Counted from the stretch's first letter, positions 7,936 to 16,531 are shown. The stretch: DNA of 45,290 nt from Verrucomicrobiota bacterium (GCA_903970595.1 CAJCJI010000193.1:1-45290); one strand, 5' to 3'. Numbers and translations: made by a program. Notes: generated by a model from the letters alone, not told the origin.

Positions 7936-7982
7936 TTATAATTCAGCCGCAACCGGAATCACGCAGAAAACGGCTCAAGCTC

Positions 7983-8002
7983 CGGCAGGCGCCAGCCTGC
8001 CG
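7983..8002 (-). terminator. Hairpin downstream of the BON lipoprotein gene
   Basis: Perfect 8-bp stem CGGCAGGC / GCCTGCCG with a GCCA loop, 21 bp beyond the stop of the minus-strand BON gene. The T-rich stretch comes only about 12 nt after the stem, so this is a weak intrinsic terminator or simply a stabilising 3' hairpin. Confidence 0.45.
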
Positions 8003-8023
8003 CTTCGGTCTGCTCGGTGCGGG

Positions 8024-8458
8024 TCAACGCCGCACGATCAGCCGATTGTCGATTTCCCGCACCCCGGAAACCTCGCCGACGAGGTATTGGGCCTGGTCGA
8101 TCTGCACGCTGTTGCTTACCGCGCCGGACAGGCGCACTACACCCTCGCGGGTGGCGACCTTGATGTGCGCCAGACCGAACCTGGAGTGCGCTGCCAAGGC
8201 GGCCTTGACGCGGGCGTTGAGCGCGTTGTCCGGCACCAGGGGCTCTTCGACCGCCTCCACCGGCGCGGGGCTGGCAGCAGGCGCGGCGCTGACCGGCGCG
8301 ATGGGGGCGGCGTTGTCCGCCGGAGCCGCCGCGGCCGCGGCATTCGCATTGGCCTGCGCTTCATCCTCGCCCGGAACGCCGGCACAGCCGCCCAGCGCAA
8401 CAACCGATCCCGCACCTGCCATCAGCATGATGGCGAACATCATTGGCTTTATGTTCAC
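8024..8458 (-). CDS. BON-domain lipoprotein (144 aa)
   Basis: Starts at GTG 8458 with AAGGAGAG 6 nt upstream. The N-terminus is a lipoprotein signal ending in VALGGC, followed by an Ala/Pro-rich linker (about residues 30-75) and one BON domain (DNALNARVKAALAAHSRFGLAHIKVATREGVVRLSGAV...GVREIDNRL). BON domains in OsmY/DolP-type proteins bind phospholipid surfaces in the periplasm. A single BON with a long linker suggests outer-membrane anchoring. It stands alone, divergent from the small membrane protein at 8701. Confidence 0.8.
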   Translation of the reverse strand: MNIKPMMFAIMLMAGAGSVVALGGCAGVPGEDEAQANANAAAAAAPADNAAPIAPVSAAPAASPAPVEAVEEPLVPDNALNARVKAALAAHSRFGLAHIKVATREGVVRLSGAVSNSVQIDQAQYLVGEVSGVREIDNRLIVRR

Positions 8459-8584
8459 GCAACTCTCCTTTTCGATCATGCGAAAAAGCTTGAGCAACAC
8501 CTGTCCCTGGTGTCATTCCATTGACCGATTGCGGCCGGTTTAGTGCCCGCCAAGATCCGGTCCAAGATATGAAATGAATCATTT

Positions 8585-8590
8585 ATTATA
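8585..8590 (-). promoter_or_regulatory. Candidate -10 element for the BON gene
   Basis: TATAAT on the minus strand (8590-8585) inside a strikingly AT-rich patch (about 8565-8615) in the 242-bp divergent gap between 8458 and 8701. No good -35 was found at 16-18 bp, so this is only a positional guess. The AT-rich patch may serve both genes. Confidence 0.3.
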
Positions 8591-8700
8591 TTTTTCAATT
8601 AGATAATAGGTTTTCCTCATGTAAGCGGCGGAACGCTTGAGCCTGCATCCAAATGGCCCCACACTGCATCCAAGTAAGTGGCAACCTAGGAGAGCTCACC

Positions 8701-8991
8701 ATGGCCGTGCTGCTGCTGTTATGCCTGCTGGCGGTTTTCGGCGGCTTTTGGATCTTTTTTGCGGCGCTGTGGCTGATGTTCCGTATCACTTTCTTCGTGA
8801 TCGGCGGACTGATCGGTCTGGTGGCCGGCGGGGTAGCTTTACTGGTGGCCGGAGTTCTGGGGCTGGTGATGCTGCCGCTGCTGGGCTTGATGATGCTGCC
8901 TTTCTTCCTCCCCGTCCTGCTGGTGGCGGCCCTGGTCTGGGCCCTGACCCGGCAGCCGCAGCGGCATGTGCCGATAACGATCAGGCACTAG
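8701..8991 (+). CDS. Small hydrophobic membrane protein (96 aa)
   Basis: ATG 8701 follows AGGAGA by 9 nt. The product is nearly all hydrophobic: about three helices (residues 2-30, 31-58, 60-85) made of Leu, Val, Gly and Phe, and a short basic tail ending in ITIRH. No catalytic motif or named family was recognised. Its stop codon shares two bases with the stop of the convergent CDGSH gene (8988-8991), so the 3' ends interlock. Confidence 0.65.
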   Translation: MAVLLLLCLLAVFGGFWIFFAALWLMFRITFFVIGGLIGLVAGGVALLVAGVLGLVMLPLLGLMMLPFFLPVLLVAALVWALTRQPQRHVPITIRH

Positions 8992-9236
8992 GCCGGCGGC
9001 AGCTTGTTGTGAGCGCCGTCGCATAGCGGTGGGTGCCGGCTGCGCTTGCAGCCGCACAGCCAGATTTTCTCATTGCGCCCGGCGGTGAACTGCAGGGGCG
9101 CCAGATCTGTGCCCTGGTGTGAACCGTCGCAATACGGTTGCGCGCGGCTCCTGCCGCAGGCGCACCAGCTGTACGTTTTGCCTCTTTCGACTTCGACGGT
9201 ATAAGGCAAGCGGCTGGCAATGCAGGCCTGGTTCAT
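8988..9236 (-). CDS. Double CDGSH iron-sulfur protein (82 aa)
   Basis: Two copies of the C-x-C-x2-(S/T)-x3-P-x-C-D-G-(S/A)-H motif are visible: CACGRSRAQPYCDGSH (about residues 25-40) and CGCKRSRHPPLCDGAH (about 61-76). Each should bind one [2Fe-2S] cluster by three Cys and one His. Bacterial tandem CDGSH proteins of this size are soluble and are thought to act in electron transfer or cluster handling. The second motif has Ala instead of Ser. It lies 10 bp downstream of the deleted truncated hemoglobin on the same strand, so the two may be cotranscribed. Confidence 0.9.
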   Translation of the reverse strand: MNQACIASRLPYTVEVERGKTYSWCACGRSRAQPYCDGSHQGTDLAPLQFTAGRNEKIWLCGCKRSRHPPLCDGAHNKLPPA

Positions 9237-9246
9237 AGGCGCGCCC

Positions 9247-9435
9247 TCACCCCGCCTGATTGCGCATCCAGTCCGCGGTCTGGAAAAAAGCGGTCAGCAA
9301 GCGGTCCTGCAAGGCTTGCGGGATCGCGCATTCCCTCATAGCGCCATGCATGCGGTCGTAGAAAGCATCCACCAGGCGGCGGAGCGGCGCTTCGCCGCCG
9401 ATGGCTTCAAATACGGTTTGCGGGTGCAGATCCAT
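9247..9435 (-). pseudogene. Internally deleted group II truncated hemoglobin (62 aa)
   Basis: The N-terminal half (TVFEAIGGEAPLRRLVDAFYDRM) is the A-B helix signature of truncated hemoglobins, and the C-terminal half (IPQALQDRLLTAFFQTADWMRN) is their H helix. Family members are about 120-135 aa; here about 65 residues between the two, including the CD/E region and the proximal heme histidine, are missing without a frame break. Heme binding is therefore not expected. The open frame could be a decayed gene or a shortened protein with a new role. The start ATG 9435 has no strong ribosome site. Confidence 0.65.
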
Positions 9436-9468
9436 GGTGTCCGCCGCATTATGCCGCCATCGCGGCGC

Positions 9469-9609
9469 TCAGGCAGGTAAACCCTGTTCCTGTCGGGTGC
9501 GTTGGGCGATGATAGGCGCACACCGGCGGCCGGACCGCGCGGTGTCCGCCCCGGCTTTTCCGCTGCCCCGCGCGCCGATCGCCGAATTCACGATCAGCAC
9601 AGTACGCAT
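9469..9609 (-). CDS. Possible small protein upstream of the hemoglobin remnant (46 aa)
   Basis: ATG 9609 on the minus strand has GGAG 9 nt upstream and opens 46 codons to TGA 9469, ending 33 bp before the hemoglobin remnant. The start MRTVLIVNSAIGARGSG looks like a beta strand and glycine loop; the remainder is Arg-rich and unremarkable. No family was recognised. It could be coding or chance in GC-rich DNA. The opposite strand here is the leader of the PBP4 gene. Confidence 0.25.
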   Translation of the reverse strand: MRTVLIVNSAIGARGSGKAGADTARSGRRCAPIIAQRTRQEQGLPA

Positions 9610-9627
9610 ACGAGACTGCTCCGCACG

Positions 9628-11136
9628 ATGAATGGACTATTCCTGGAGCCCGCAATCGGCGTGCTCCGGCGCTATTTCGCTCCCGCCTGTTTGCTCGGCG
9701 TCTGCGTTCCCCTGCTTTGTTGCCTCAGCACCCCGGCCCACGCCGACTGGCAGGCGCTGCGCGCGCTGGAGGGCAGCGGCGCGGTGGTGAGCGCCGCGGC
9801 GGTGGACCTCGACAGCGGCGCCGCGCTGGAACAGCTGCATGCGGCCGATCGCCTTACGCCCGCCTCGCTGACCAAGCTCGCGGTGGCCGCAACCGCGCTC
9901 GATGTCTGGCCGGCGGACAAGACCTTCCAGACCCGCCTGCTCGGCGTCGGGCCGTTCAAGGACGGCAGCATCGTGGGCGACCTGGTGCTGCAAGGCATGG
10001 GCGACTCCACCTTGGATCACCTGGCGCTGTGGTCGCTGGCCGCACAGCTCAAGGGAACCGGTGTTACCAGCATCAGCGGACGCCTGGTGGTGGATACCGC
10101 GCCGTTCGGGCCCCTGGGCTGCGAGACCCAGGACCGCTGCGATGCGCTGCAGCGCAGCGACACCGCTTACAACGCGCCGCTGTCGGCGGTAGCGGTGGAT
10201 TACGGCAACTGGTGCATCGATATACGGCCGACCGGCATCGGCCTGCCGGCCATCGTCAGCACCTGCGGCACGGCGCAGGCGCCGCTGCCGGTGGACGGCG
10301 GCATCAAGACCGTCGGCGCCTCGGCCAAGCCCACTTTCTGGGTGGAGCGGGTCACCAATGCCGGCGCGGACACGCTGCGCGTCGGCGGCGACATCCCCCT
10401 GGGCGATACGATCAGCGTCTACCGTGCCATGTCCGATCCCGCGCTGGGCACCGGGCTGCTGTTGCGCGAGGTGCTGCGCGAGATCGGCATCACCGTCAGC
10501 GGCACGGTGGACGTGGTGCATACGCCGCCTCCGATCGACGCCTATCCCCTGGCACAGAACGAAGGACTGTCCTTGAAGGAGCAGCTAGGCCGCATGCTGC
10601 GCTTTTCCAACAATTATGTCGCCGACATGCTGACGCTGAACCTCGCCGCGGCCCAGCGCGCGCAGGCGCCGACCCAGCTGGCGGACGCCGCGCGCGCGCT
10701 GTCGGACTTCATCGTGCGGATCAAGGCCTCCGACAAGGCCGGCAAGGCCACGGCGCCGGCACTGTTCAGCGGCAGCGGCCTGACGCCGGAGAACGAGTTG
10801 TCCGCCGATGACCTGACCAGCCTGCTCAGCGCGCAATATCACAACACGCGCAACTTTCCGGCGTTTTACGGCGGGCTGGTAGTGCCGCGGCAGGCGCCGT
10901 TCCAGTTCCTGCGCGTGGGCAGCCCGGCCTGGCTGGACCGCGTGGCGCTGAAAACCGGCACCATGGACGATCCGCATTCGGTGTGCGGCATCGCCGGCTA
11001 CATCCGCAAGAAGGACGGCGGCTGGATCGCCTTCGCCGCGATCGTCAACGGCGGACCGAAGATGCACCATGTGCCGCTCTACCAGGCCATGGAAGCGGCG
11101 CGCGCCGACGTGGACGCGCTGCTGGCAAAATACTGA
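9628..11136 (+). CDS. dacB: D-alanyl-D-alanine carboxypeptidase/endopeptidase (PBP4 type)
   Basis: 502 aa from ATG 9628, with a signal peptide (ACLLGVCVPLLCCLSTPAHA). The three penicillin-binding motifs are clear: S-L-T-K in TPASLTKLAV (Ser about residue 79), S-N-N in RFSNNYVADM, and KTG in LKTGTMDD. The large segment between the first and second motifs is the extra domain seen in class C PBP4 (peptidase family S13). The enzyme trims or cleaves peptidoglycan peptides in the periplasm. The frame is open upstream of the chosen ATG but that part has no signal peptide. No good ribosome site is visible. The PLP enzyme gene follows after 24 bp. Confidence 0.9.
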   Translation: MNGLFLEPAIGVLRRYFAPACLLGVCVPLLCCLSTPAHADWQALRALEGSGAVVSAAAVDLDSGAALEQLHAADRLTPASLTKLAVAATALDVWPADKTFQTRLLGVGPFKDGSIVGDLVLQGMGDSTLDHLALWSLAAQLKGTGVTSISGRLVVDTAPFGPLGCETQDRCDALQRSDTAYNAPLSAVAVDYGNWCIDIRPTGIGLPAIVSTCGTAQAPLPVDGGIKTVGASAKPTFWVERVTNAGADTLRVGGDIPLGDTISVYRAMSDPALGTGLLLREVLREIGITVSGTVDVVHTPPPIDAYPLAQNEGLSLKEQLGRMLRFSNNYVADMLTLNLAAAQRAQAPTQLADAARALSDFIVRIKASDKAGKATAPALFSGSGLTPENELSADDLTSLLSAQYHNTRNFPAFYGGLVVPRQAPFQFLRVGSPAWLDRVALKTGTMDDPHSVCGIAGYIRKKDGGWIAFAAIVNGGPKMHHVPLYQAMEAARADVDALLAKY

Positions 11137-11160
11137 TCGGAACCGGCCGGAGAAACCGCG

Positions 11161-12303
11161 TTGAATTCCGCACCCGACGAGGCTGTGAAGCTGGAAACGC
11201 TGGCGGTTCATGCCGGCCGCGGCATCGACGCCGCCAGCGGCGCCGTGGCGCCTTCCCCGGTGCTGTCCTCGACCTTTGCGCGCGCCGCGGACGGGAGCTA
11301 TCCGCAGGGCCACATTTACTCACGCGCGAGCAATCCCAGCCGCGCCGCGCTGGAGCGATGCCTCGCCGCGCTGGAGCAAGGCGCGGCGGCAACGGCCTTC
11401 CCGTCCGGCTCGGCCGCCTCGATGGCGGTGTTCCAGGCGCTTGATCCCGGCGACCATGTGGTCGCGCCCGGGGATATGTATCACGGCACCGGCACCCAGC
11501 TGCGCGAACTGCTGCAGCGCTGGGGGCTGCAGCACAGCTGCGTGGACATGAGCGACCTCGACGCGGTGCGCGCGGCGCTGCGTCCGAATACCCGGCTGGT
11601 CTGGGTGGAGACGCCCTCCAATCCGCTGCTCAAGCTCAGCGACATCGCCGCCGTGGCGGAATTGGCGCACGGCAGCGCCGCACTGTGCGCGGTCGACAAC
11701 ACCTTCGCCACGCCCGTGCTGCAGCGGCCCCTGCAGCTCGGCGCAGACCTGGTGATGCACTCCACCACCAAGTATCTCGGCGGCCATAGCGACCTGCTCG
11801 GCGGCGCCGTGGTGGCGCGCCAGGACGATGCTTTCTTCGCGCGCGTGCGCGATTTCCAGACCAAGGCGGGGGCCGCGCCGGCGCCGTTCGACTGCTGGCT
11901 GCTGCAGCGTTCCATCGCCACGCTGCCCTACCGGGTAAGAGCCCAGGCGGCCACGGCGCAGACCATTGCCGAATTCCTGTTTGGACTGCCGCGCGTTGCG
12001 GCGGTTCATTACCCCGGCCTGGACACGCATCCCAACCACGCGCTGGCCAGGCGCCAGATGCGCAGCGGCGGCGCCATGCTGTCGTTTCAGCTGCGCGGCG
12101 GCCGTGACGAAGCCTTGGCTGTCGCTGCGAAGGTAAGGCTGTTCACCCGCGCCACCAGCCTGGGCGGCGTCGAGAGCCTGATCGAACACCGCTCTTCGGT
12201 GGAAGGCCCGCACAGCACCACGCCCGACAATCTCCTGCGCGTATCGGTGGGACTGGAGCACGTCGATGATTTAATTGCGGATTTGCGCCAGGCGCTGGAC
12301 TGA
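11161..12303 (+). CDS. Trans-sulfuration PLP enzyme (cystathionine gamma-synthase/lyase family)
   Basis: 380 aa, Cys/Met metabolism PLP family. Visible motifs: IYSRASNPSRAALE (phosphate-binding Tyr-Arg region), SGSAASMAVFQ, GDMYHGT, VDNTFATP and HSTTKYLGGHSDLLGG, where the Lys of TTK forms the PLP Schiff base. The C-terminus has TSLGGVESLIEHRSS, typical of the family. It could act as cystathionine gamma-synthase, cystathionine beta-lyase or homoserine sulfhydrylase; motifs do not separate these. Start TTG 11161 has GGAGAAA upstream at suitable distance and gives a short tail before KLETLAVHAG, the conserved beginning. Confidence 0.9.
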   Translation: MNSAPDEAVKLETLAVHAGRGIDAASGAVAPSPVLSSTFARAADGSYPQGHIYSRASNPSRAALERCLAALEQGAAATAFPSGSAASMAVFQALDPGDHVVAPGDMYHGTGTQLRELLQRWGLQHSCVDMSDLDAVRAALRPNTRLVWVETPSNPLLKLSDIAAVAELAHGSAALCAVDNTFATPVLQRPLQLGADLVMHSTTKYLGGHSDLLGGAVVARQDDAFFARVRDFQTKAGAAPAPFDCWLLQRSIATLPYRVRAQAATAQTIAEFLFGLPRVAAVHYPGLDTHPNHALARRQMRSGGAMLSFQLRGGRDEALAVAAKVRLFTRATSLGGVESLIEHRSSVEGPHSTTPDNLLRVSVGLEHVDDLIADLRQALD

Positions 12304-12373
12304 TCCGGCGGTTCAGCCGGCATTCAGTCGTGCGGTCGCAAGCTGTTGCGCATATCCAGGAAGGAGATGCGCC

Positions 12374-12574
12374 ATGCGTATGTCACTCAAGAACCTGTTG
12401 CGGATCGGCCTGCTCGCAGCGGCAGCGCTCGGCGCCAGCGCCTGCGTGGTGGATCCCGCTTATGGACCGGGCTATTACGGGCCGCCGGCCGCGGCGGTTT
12501 ATGTGGGGCCTGGGCCGTATTATTACGGCGGGGGCTACTATCACGGCGGGTACTACGGCGGTCGACGCTGGTAG
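12374..12574 (+). CDS. Small Gly/Tyr-rich lipoprotein (66 aa)
   Basis: ATG 12374 follows AAGGAG by 7 nt. A lipoprotein signal (RIGLLAAAALGASAC, lipobox ASAC) is followed by a 45-residue mature part that is nearly all Gly, Tyr, Pro and His, with GYYGPP, PYYYGGGYYHGGYYGG-like runs. Such tiny Gly/Tyr-rich lipoproteins are common in betaproteobacteria and have no known function. It stands between the PLP enzyme and the Nudix/MBL gene. Confidence 0.75.
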   Translation: MRMSLKNLLRIGLLAAAALGASACVVDPAYGPGYYGPPAAAVYVGPGPYYYGGGYYHGGYYGGRRW

Positions 12575-12622
12575 GTTTCCTCTAAACCGCAGCGCTGCGC
12601 TTTGCAGCGCTAATGTCGTAGC

Positions 12623-13993
12623 ATGCGGAGGATGAAACCCGCACCGATCATCGACGCCGTCACCGCCATCCTGATCCACCAGGGCGAGTTGTATCTCGCC
12701 CGCCGCCAGCGCAAGCTGGCGGCCTTCCCCGGCTATCAGGCATTTCCAGGCGGCAAGGTGGACCGCGGCGACAGCAGCGAAGCGCTGCCGCAGCCGCAAT
12801 TCGCCGGTCACGATGCCCGCCTGATCCGGGCATTGTCGCGCGAACTGAAGGAAGAGCTGGGCTTCGACCTGATCGCCAACGCCGATCAGCTTGAAGCGGT
12901 GCGGATGATGGGCATCGCCCTTACCCCGGCCTCGGCCCCGGTGCGGTTCAACACGCATTTCTTCCGCATCGATCTGCGGCAGCGGCCGGAATTCGACTTG
13001 TGCCAGCAGGAATTCGACGGCGGCGCCTGGGCCAGCGCGCGCCACTGGCTGGACATCTACGAAAACGGCAAGCTGCTGCTGGCGCCTCCGACCCAGGCGG
13101 TGCTGCGCGCGCTGGCAGGCGACCCGGCCAGCGTCGACGCCGGCTTTTTTGATTTCAACGAGATGGGTGTGCTGCGTCCGCTGGAGGCGGTGCACGGCGT
13201 AAGGCAATTCTTCGTCCGTTCCAACACCTTGCCGCCGGCCATCCACACCAACTGCTTCCTGATCGGCGACGAGGGCACTCACCGCGTGCTGGTCGATCCC
13301 TCGCCCAATAGCCTCGAAGAACTGGAACGTCTCTATCTGGCCGCCACGGCCATCGGCTTCGACGAATTGTTTCTCACCCACCACCATCCCGATCATCGCC
13401 AGCACGCCGACGAAATCGCGCGGCGCGCCGGCGTGCCGTTGGGCATGAGCGCCTGGACCTTGCAGCACATCCGCTCCGATCAGGCGCGCTACGGCGAAGG
13501 CCCGGGGTATGGCGCCGGGCTGCAGATCAAGACCTATGCCGACGGCGACGCGGTGAGCTGCTGGCTGGGCCATCCGGTGCGGGCGCTGGCGGTACCGGGG
13601 CACGACGAGGGCCAGTTGGCCCTGATGCCGGACAACCGCGCCTGGTGCATCGTCGGCGACCTGATCCAGGGCATCGGCACGGTGGTGATCGCGCCGCCGG
13701 AAGGCGATATGCGCAAATACTTTGCGACGCTGGAGCGGGTCATTGTGCTGGATCCGGGCGCGATCTATCCCTCGCACGGATTGGCGATGGGCGGGGTGCA
13801 CTACCTTGAACAGGCCCTGCGCCACCGGCAGATGCGCGAGGAGCAGATCAGGAGCCTGTTCGAGGCAGGCCGCAGCACCGACGAGATGCTGGCCGAGGTC
13901 TACCGCGACGTCGATCCAAGGTTGCTGCCCCTGGCCAGGATCAACATCGAAAGCCATTTGACCAAGCTGCGCCAGGACGGGGCGATTGCCTGA
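12623..13993 (+). CDS. Nudix-metallo-beta-lactamase fusion hydrolase (456 aa)
   Basis: Residues about 8-165 form a Nudix domain: GGKVDRGD, then a 20-residue spacer insertion, and RELKEELGF, giving the R-E-x-x-E-E-x-G metal site. Residues about 200-450 form a LACTB2-like metallo-beta-lactamase domain with LTHHHPDHRQHADE, VPGHDEGQLAL, IVGDLIQG and YPSHG providing the H-x-H-x-D-H, His, Asp and His ligands; its end (EMLAEVYRDVDP) matches the LACTB2 C-terminal helix. Nudix enzymes cleave nucleoside-diphosphate-x bonds; LACTB2-like domains include endoribonucleases. A joint role in nucleotide, CoA or RNA turnover is inference. ATG 12623 is kept; a second ATG nine bases later is possible. Confidence 0.85.
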   Translation: MRRMKPAPIIDAVTAILIHQGELYLARRQRKLAAFPGYQAFPGGKVDRGDSSEALPQPQFAGHDARLIRALSRELKEELGFDLIANADQLEAVRMMGIALTPASAPVRFNTHFFRIDLRQRPEFDLCQQEFDGGAWASARHWLDIYENGKLLLAPPTQAVLRALAGDPASVDAGFFDFNEMGVLRPLEAVHGVRQFFVRSNTLPPAIHTNCFLIGDEGTHRVLVDPSPNSLEELERLYLAATAIGFDELFLTHHHPDHRQHADEIARRAGVPLGMSAWTLQHIRSDQARYGEGPGYGAGLQIKTYADGDAVSCWLGHPVRALAVPGHDEGQLALMPDNRAWCIVGDLIQGIGTVVIAPPEGDMRKYFATLERVIVLDPGAIYPSHGLAMGGVHYLEQALRHRQMREEQIRSLFEAGRSTDEMLAEVYRDVDPRLLPLARINIESHLTKLRQDGAIA

Positions 13994-14026
13994 GGCGCAC
14001 GGTATGACTCCGCAGGGATCCCTGAC

Positions 14027-14743
14027 TCAGCGGGCCAGCACCATGGTCACCATGGGCTTGTTGCCGTTCCGGGTTTCTATCCGCACCGGCATATAGCCGC
14101 GCTCCGGCGCCAGCCAGAAGCGTCCCTGCTTGTCGGGATTGTCGATGCGCTCCATCAGCAGGGTGTCGAAACTGCCGGCCGGCGTGTCGATTTTCTGATG
14201 GCCGCTGAACTTGAACTGGTAATGAGTCAGGTTCTTGTTGTCGATCATGGTGAACCCGGCGATCGGCGGCGTGCTGTCGCCGGCATGGGCCTGCACCCAT
14301 AGGCGTACCGCCTGTTCCAGCGCAAAGCTGTCGATGGCATCGTCCGGCATGGCCCGCGCCTGGCCATTCTGGTCGGTGACGATGTGGCGGTTCCAGTCGA
14401 AGTCCAGGGTGTAGCTGCGCTTGTCGTCGCCCGGCAGCACCGACTCGAAGTGCTGCGAACGGATGCGGCCGTCCTGGATGCAAAAGCGGCTGGCCTGGTT
14501 GGGCGAACCGTACAGGGCACGCACCAGCGCACTGGGATTGGAGGTATTGGTGTAGCGGTAACAGCCGGCCGGCACGTCCGGCCTGAGCGCGACGGCCACC
14601 TGGCCGATGCTCATGCCGCCCCAGGCGGCGTTGTAGGTGTAGTCCAGGTTGGGCAGGGTCACCGCCGCCGGGTCGGCCGGCGCGCCGGCGCATGTTCCCA
14701 GCAGCAGCAAAATGAGGGCGGAACGGGCCGCGGCGCGAATCAT
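14027..14743 (-). CDS. DUF3108 exported protein (238 aa)
   Basis: Signal peptide at residues 1-23 (AARSALILLLLGTCAGAPA), then a beta-rich periplasmic domain of the DUF3108 type: LDYTYNAAWGGMSIGQV, a YTLDFDWNRH strand and the end RFWLAPERGYMPVRIETRNGNK. That end is the recognisable part of the family. Function unknown; a lipid- or envelope-related role is often guessed because of the fold. Its ATG overlaps the purN stop by four bases (ATGA), the usual neighbour in this lineage. Confidence 0.85.
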   Translation of the reverse strand: MIRAAARSALILLLLGTCAGAPADPAAVTLPNLDYTYNAAWGGMSIGQVAVALRPDVPAGCYRYTNTSNPSALVRALYGSPNQASRFCIQDGRIRSQHFESVLPGDDKRSYTLDFDWNRHIVTDQNGQARAMPDDAIDSFALEQAVRLWVQAHAGDSTPPIAGFTMIDNKNLTHYQFKFSGHQKIDTPAGSFDTLLMERIDNPDKQGRFWLAPERGYMPVRIETRNGNKPMVTMVLAR

Positions 14744-15405
14744 CGGAAAGCCTCCTCCAGGTCCTCGAGTGTCGCCGGACCGGCCAGCGGCTTGCCGCGC
14801 AGCACGGCGGCGCCGTCCTGCAGTCGCAATTCGCCGCGCGCCATCCAGGCCACGGCCTGCGGATAAATCTTCAATTCAATCTGCTCCATGACGCGCTCCG
14901 CCAGACTGTCCGCATCGTCCCGCGGACCGATGCGGATGCGGCCCTGGATCACGGCCGGACCACTGTCCAGTGCAGGCGTGACGAAATGCACGGTGGCGCC
15001 GTGCTCGGCATCGCCTGCCGCCAGGGCCCGGCGATGGGTGTCGAGCCCCGCGTACTTGGGCAGCAGCGACGGATGAATGTTCAACAGGCGCCCTTCGAAT
15101 TCGCGCACGAAGCCGTCGGTGAGGATGCGCATGAAGCCGGCCAGGGCCACGATGTCGGGACGCAGATCGCGCAGGATTTGCGCCAGCGCGGCGTCGAAGG
15201 CCGCGCGGTCCTGGAACCCGATATGCGGCAGCACCTGGACCGGCAGCCCCGCCGCATGCGGGTATTGCAGTCCTTCGGCCTCGGCGCGATTGCTGATCAC
15301 GCCGGCAAGCTCCGCCGGAATGCGCCCGGACCGCTGCGCCTCGATCAGGGCCCGCAGATTGCGTCCGCGACCGGAGATGAGGACGACGAGGCGGGGCGGC
15401 TTCAA
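14740..15405 (-). CDS. purN: Phosphoribosylglycinamide formyltransferase
   Basis: 221 aa. GART motifs: [19 protein letters not shown] (phosphate-binding), [46 protein letters not shown] with the catalytic His of NIHPS, and [20 protein letters not shown] with the catalytic Asp. It transfers formyl from 10-formyl-THF to GAR, step three of purine synthesis. Start TTG 15405 overlaps the purM stop in the form TTGA, which fixes the start close to the conserved first strand; longer frames upstream run inside purM. The GRGRN loop replaces the more usual GxGSN; R instead of S here is a mild oddity. Confidence 0.93.
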   Translation of the reverse strand: MKPPRLVVLISGRGRNLRALIEAQRSGRIPAELAGVISNRAEAEGLQYPHAAGLPVQVLPHIGFQDRAAFDAALAQILRDLRPDIVALAGFMRILTDGFVREFEGRLLNIHPSLLPKYAGLDTHRRALAAGDAEHGATVHFVTPALDSGPAVIQGRIRIGPRDDADSLAERVMEQIELKIYPQAVAWMARGELRLQDGAAVLRGKPLAGPATLEDLEEAFR

Positions 15406-16499
15406 GCGTAATGGACTGCGTCGTTCTTGCCCTTCACCACTTCGCCCAGCATCCAGGCTGCGACGCGCTGGCGCTTCAGCGCCGCCAGGGTCTCGTCGGC
15501 GCGCAGGCGCGGCACCACGACGACGAAACCCACGCCGCTGTTGAACACGCGCCACATTTCGTCCTGTTCCACGGCGCCCTGCTCTTGTAGCCAGTCGAAC
15601 ACGGCCGGGCGCTTCCAGCTGGCCACATCCACCGCCGCGGCGCAGCCCTTGGGGAAGCAGCGGGTGAGATTGCCGCTGATGCCGCCGCCGGTGATGTGCG
15701 CCATTCCGCGCACCTGCAGGCCCAGCGCCAGCAGCTTGAGGATCGGCTTGACGTAGATGGTGGTGGGCGCGAGCAGGGCCTCGCCCAGCGTGGCGCGGCC
15801 GAAAGGCGCGTCCAGTGATTGGCCGCTGCGCTCCAGGATCTTGCGCACCAGCGAGTAGCCGTTGGAATGCGCGCCGGAGGATGGCAGCGCGATCATCACG
15901 TCACCGGGGCGGATTTTCGTCCCGTCGATGATCCGGCTCTTTTCCACCACGGCGACGCAGAAGCCCGCCAGGTCGAAGTCGCCCGGGCTGTACATGCCGG
16001 GCATCTCTGCGGTCTCGCCGCCCACCAGGGCGCAGCCGGCCAGCTTGCAGCCCTGCGCGATGCCCTTGATGACCTGCGCGGCGATGCGCGGGTCGAGCTT
16101 GCCGGTGGCGTAGTAATCGAGAAAGAACAAGGGCTCGGCGCCGGACACCAGCACATCGTTGACGCACATCGCCACGAGGTCCTGCCCCAGGCCGGTGACG
16201 CGGCCGGAATCGATGCCCAGGCGCAGCTTGGTGCCGACGCCGTCGGTGCCGGACACCAGGATCGGCTGCTTGTATTTCTTGGGCAGGCCCACCAGCGCGC
16301 CAAAGCCGCCGACGCCCGCCAGCACCTCGGGACGCCGGGTGGAACGGACGATTTTCTTGATGTCGTCGACCAGGGCGTCGCCGGCATCGATATCCACGCC
16401 GGCATCGCGGTAGGTAAGGGGAACGGAGACCTTGGAATTACCGTTGACGCGGCCGTTGACTGGCATTTTCGTGTGCGGAGCGGGCGGAGCAAGTATCAT
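15402..16499 (-). CDS. purM: Phosphoribosylformylglycinamidine cyclo-ligase (AIR synthetase)
   Basis: 365 aa. Matches PurM throughout: [89 protein letters not shown]. It makes AIR from FGAM with ATP, step five of purine synthesis. The first 23 residues before the conserved part are extra; the start ATG 16499 is preferred because GAGGTAAA precedes it, but ATG 16466 is possible. purM-purN-DUF3108 form an operon with four-base overlaps. It is divergent from perM with only 32 bp between the starts, so control signals must lie in or beside the coding ends. Confidence 0.95.
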   Translation of the reverse strand: MILAPPAPHTKMPVNGRVNGNSKVSVPLTYRDAGVDIDAGDALVDDIKKIVRSTRRPEVLAGVGGFGALVGLPKKYKQPILVSGTDGVGTKLRLGIDSGRVTGLGQDLVAMCVNDVLVSGAEPLFFLDYYATGKLDPRIAAQVIKGIAQGCKLAGCALVGGETAEMPGMYSPGDFDLAGFCVAVVEKSRIIDGTKIRPGDVMIALPSSGAHSNGYSLVRKILERSGQSLDAPFGRATLGEALLAPTTIYVKPILKLLALGLQVRGMAHITGGGISGNLTRCFPKGCAAAVDVASWKRPAVFDWLQEQGAVEQDEMWRVFNSGVGFVVVVPRLRADETLAALKRQRVAAWMLGEVVKGKNDAVHYA

Positions 16500-16531
16500 T
16501 TTACCTCAACCCCCTGCCCGTCCCCGCGCGC

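Noticed and set aside
9502-9627. Upstream extension of the PBP4 frame
   Set aside because: Would place 42 polar residues before the signal peptide.
12383-13957. 524-codon minus-strand frame opposite the Nudix/MBL gene
   Set aside because: Arg/Gln/His-rich product with no motif; the plus strand has two intact enzyme domains. It is an antisense shadow of GC-rich coding DNA.
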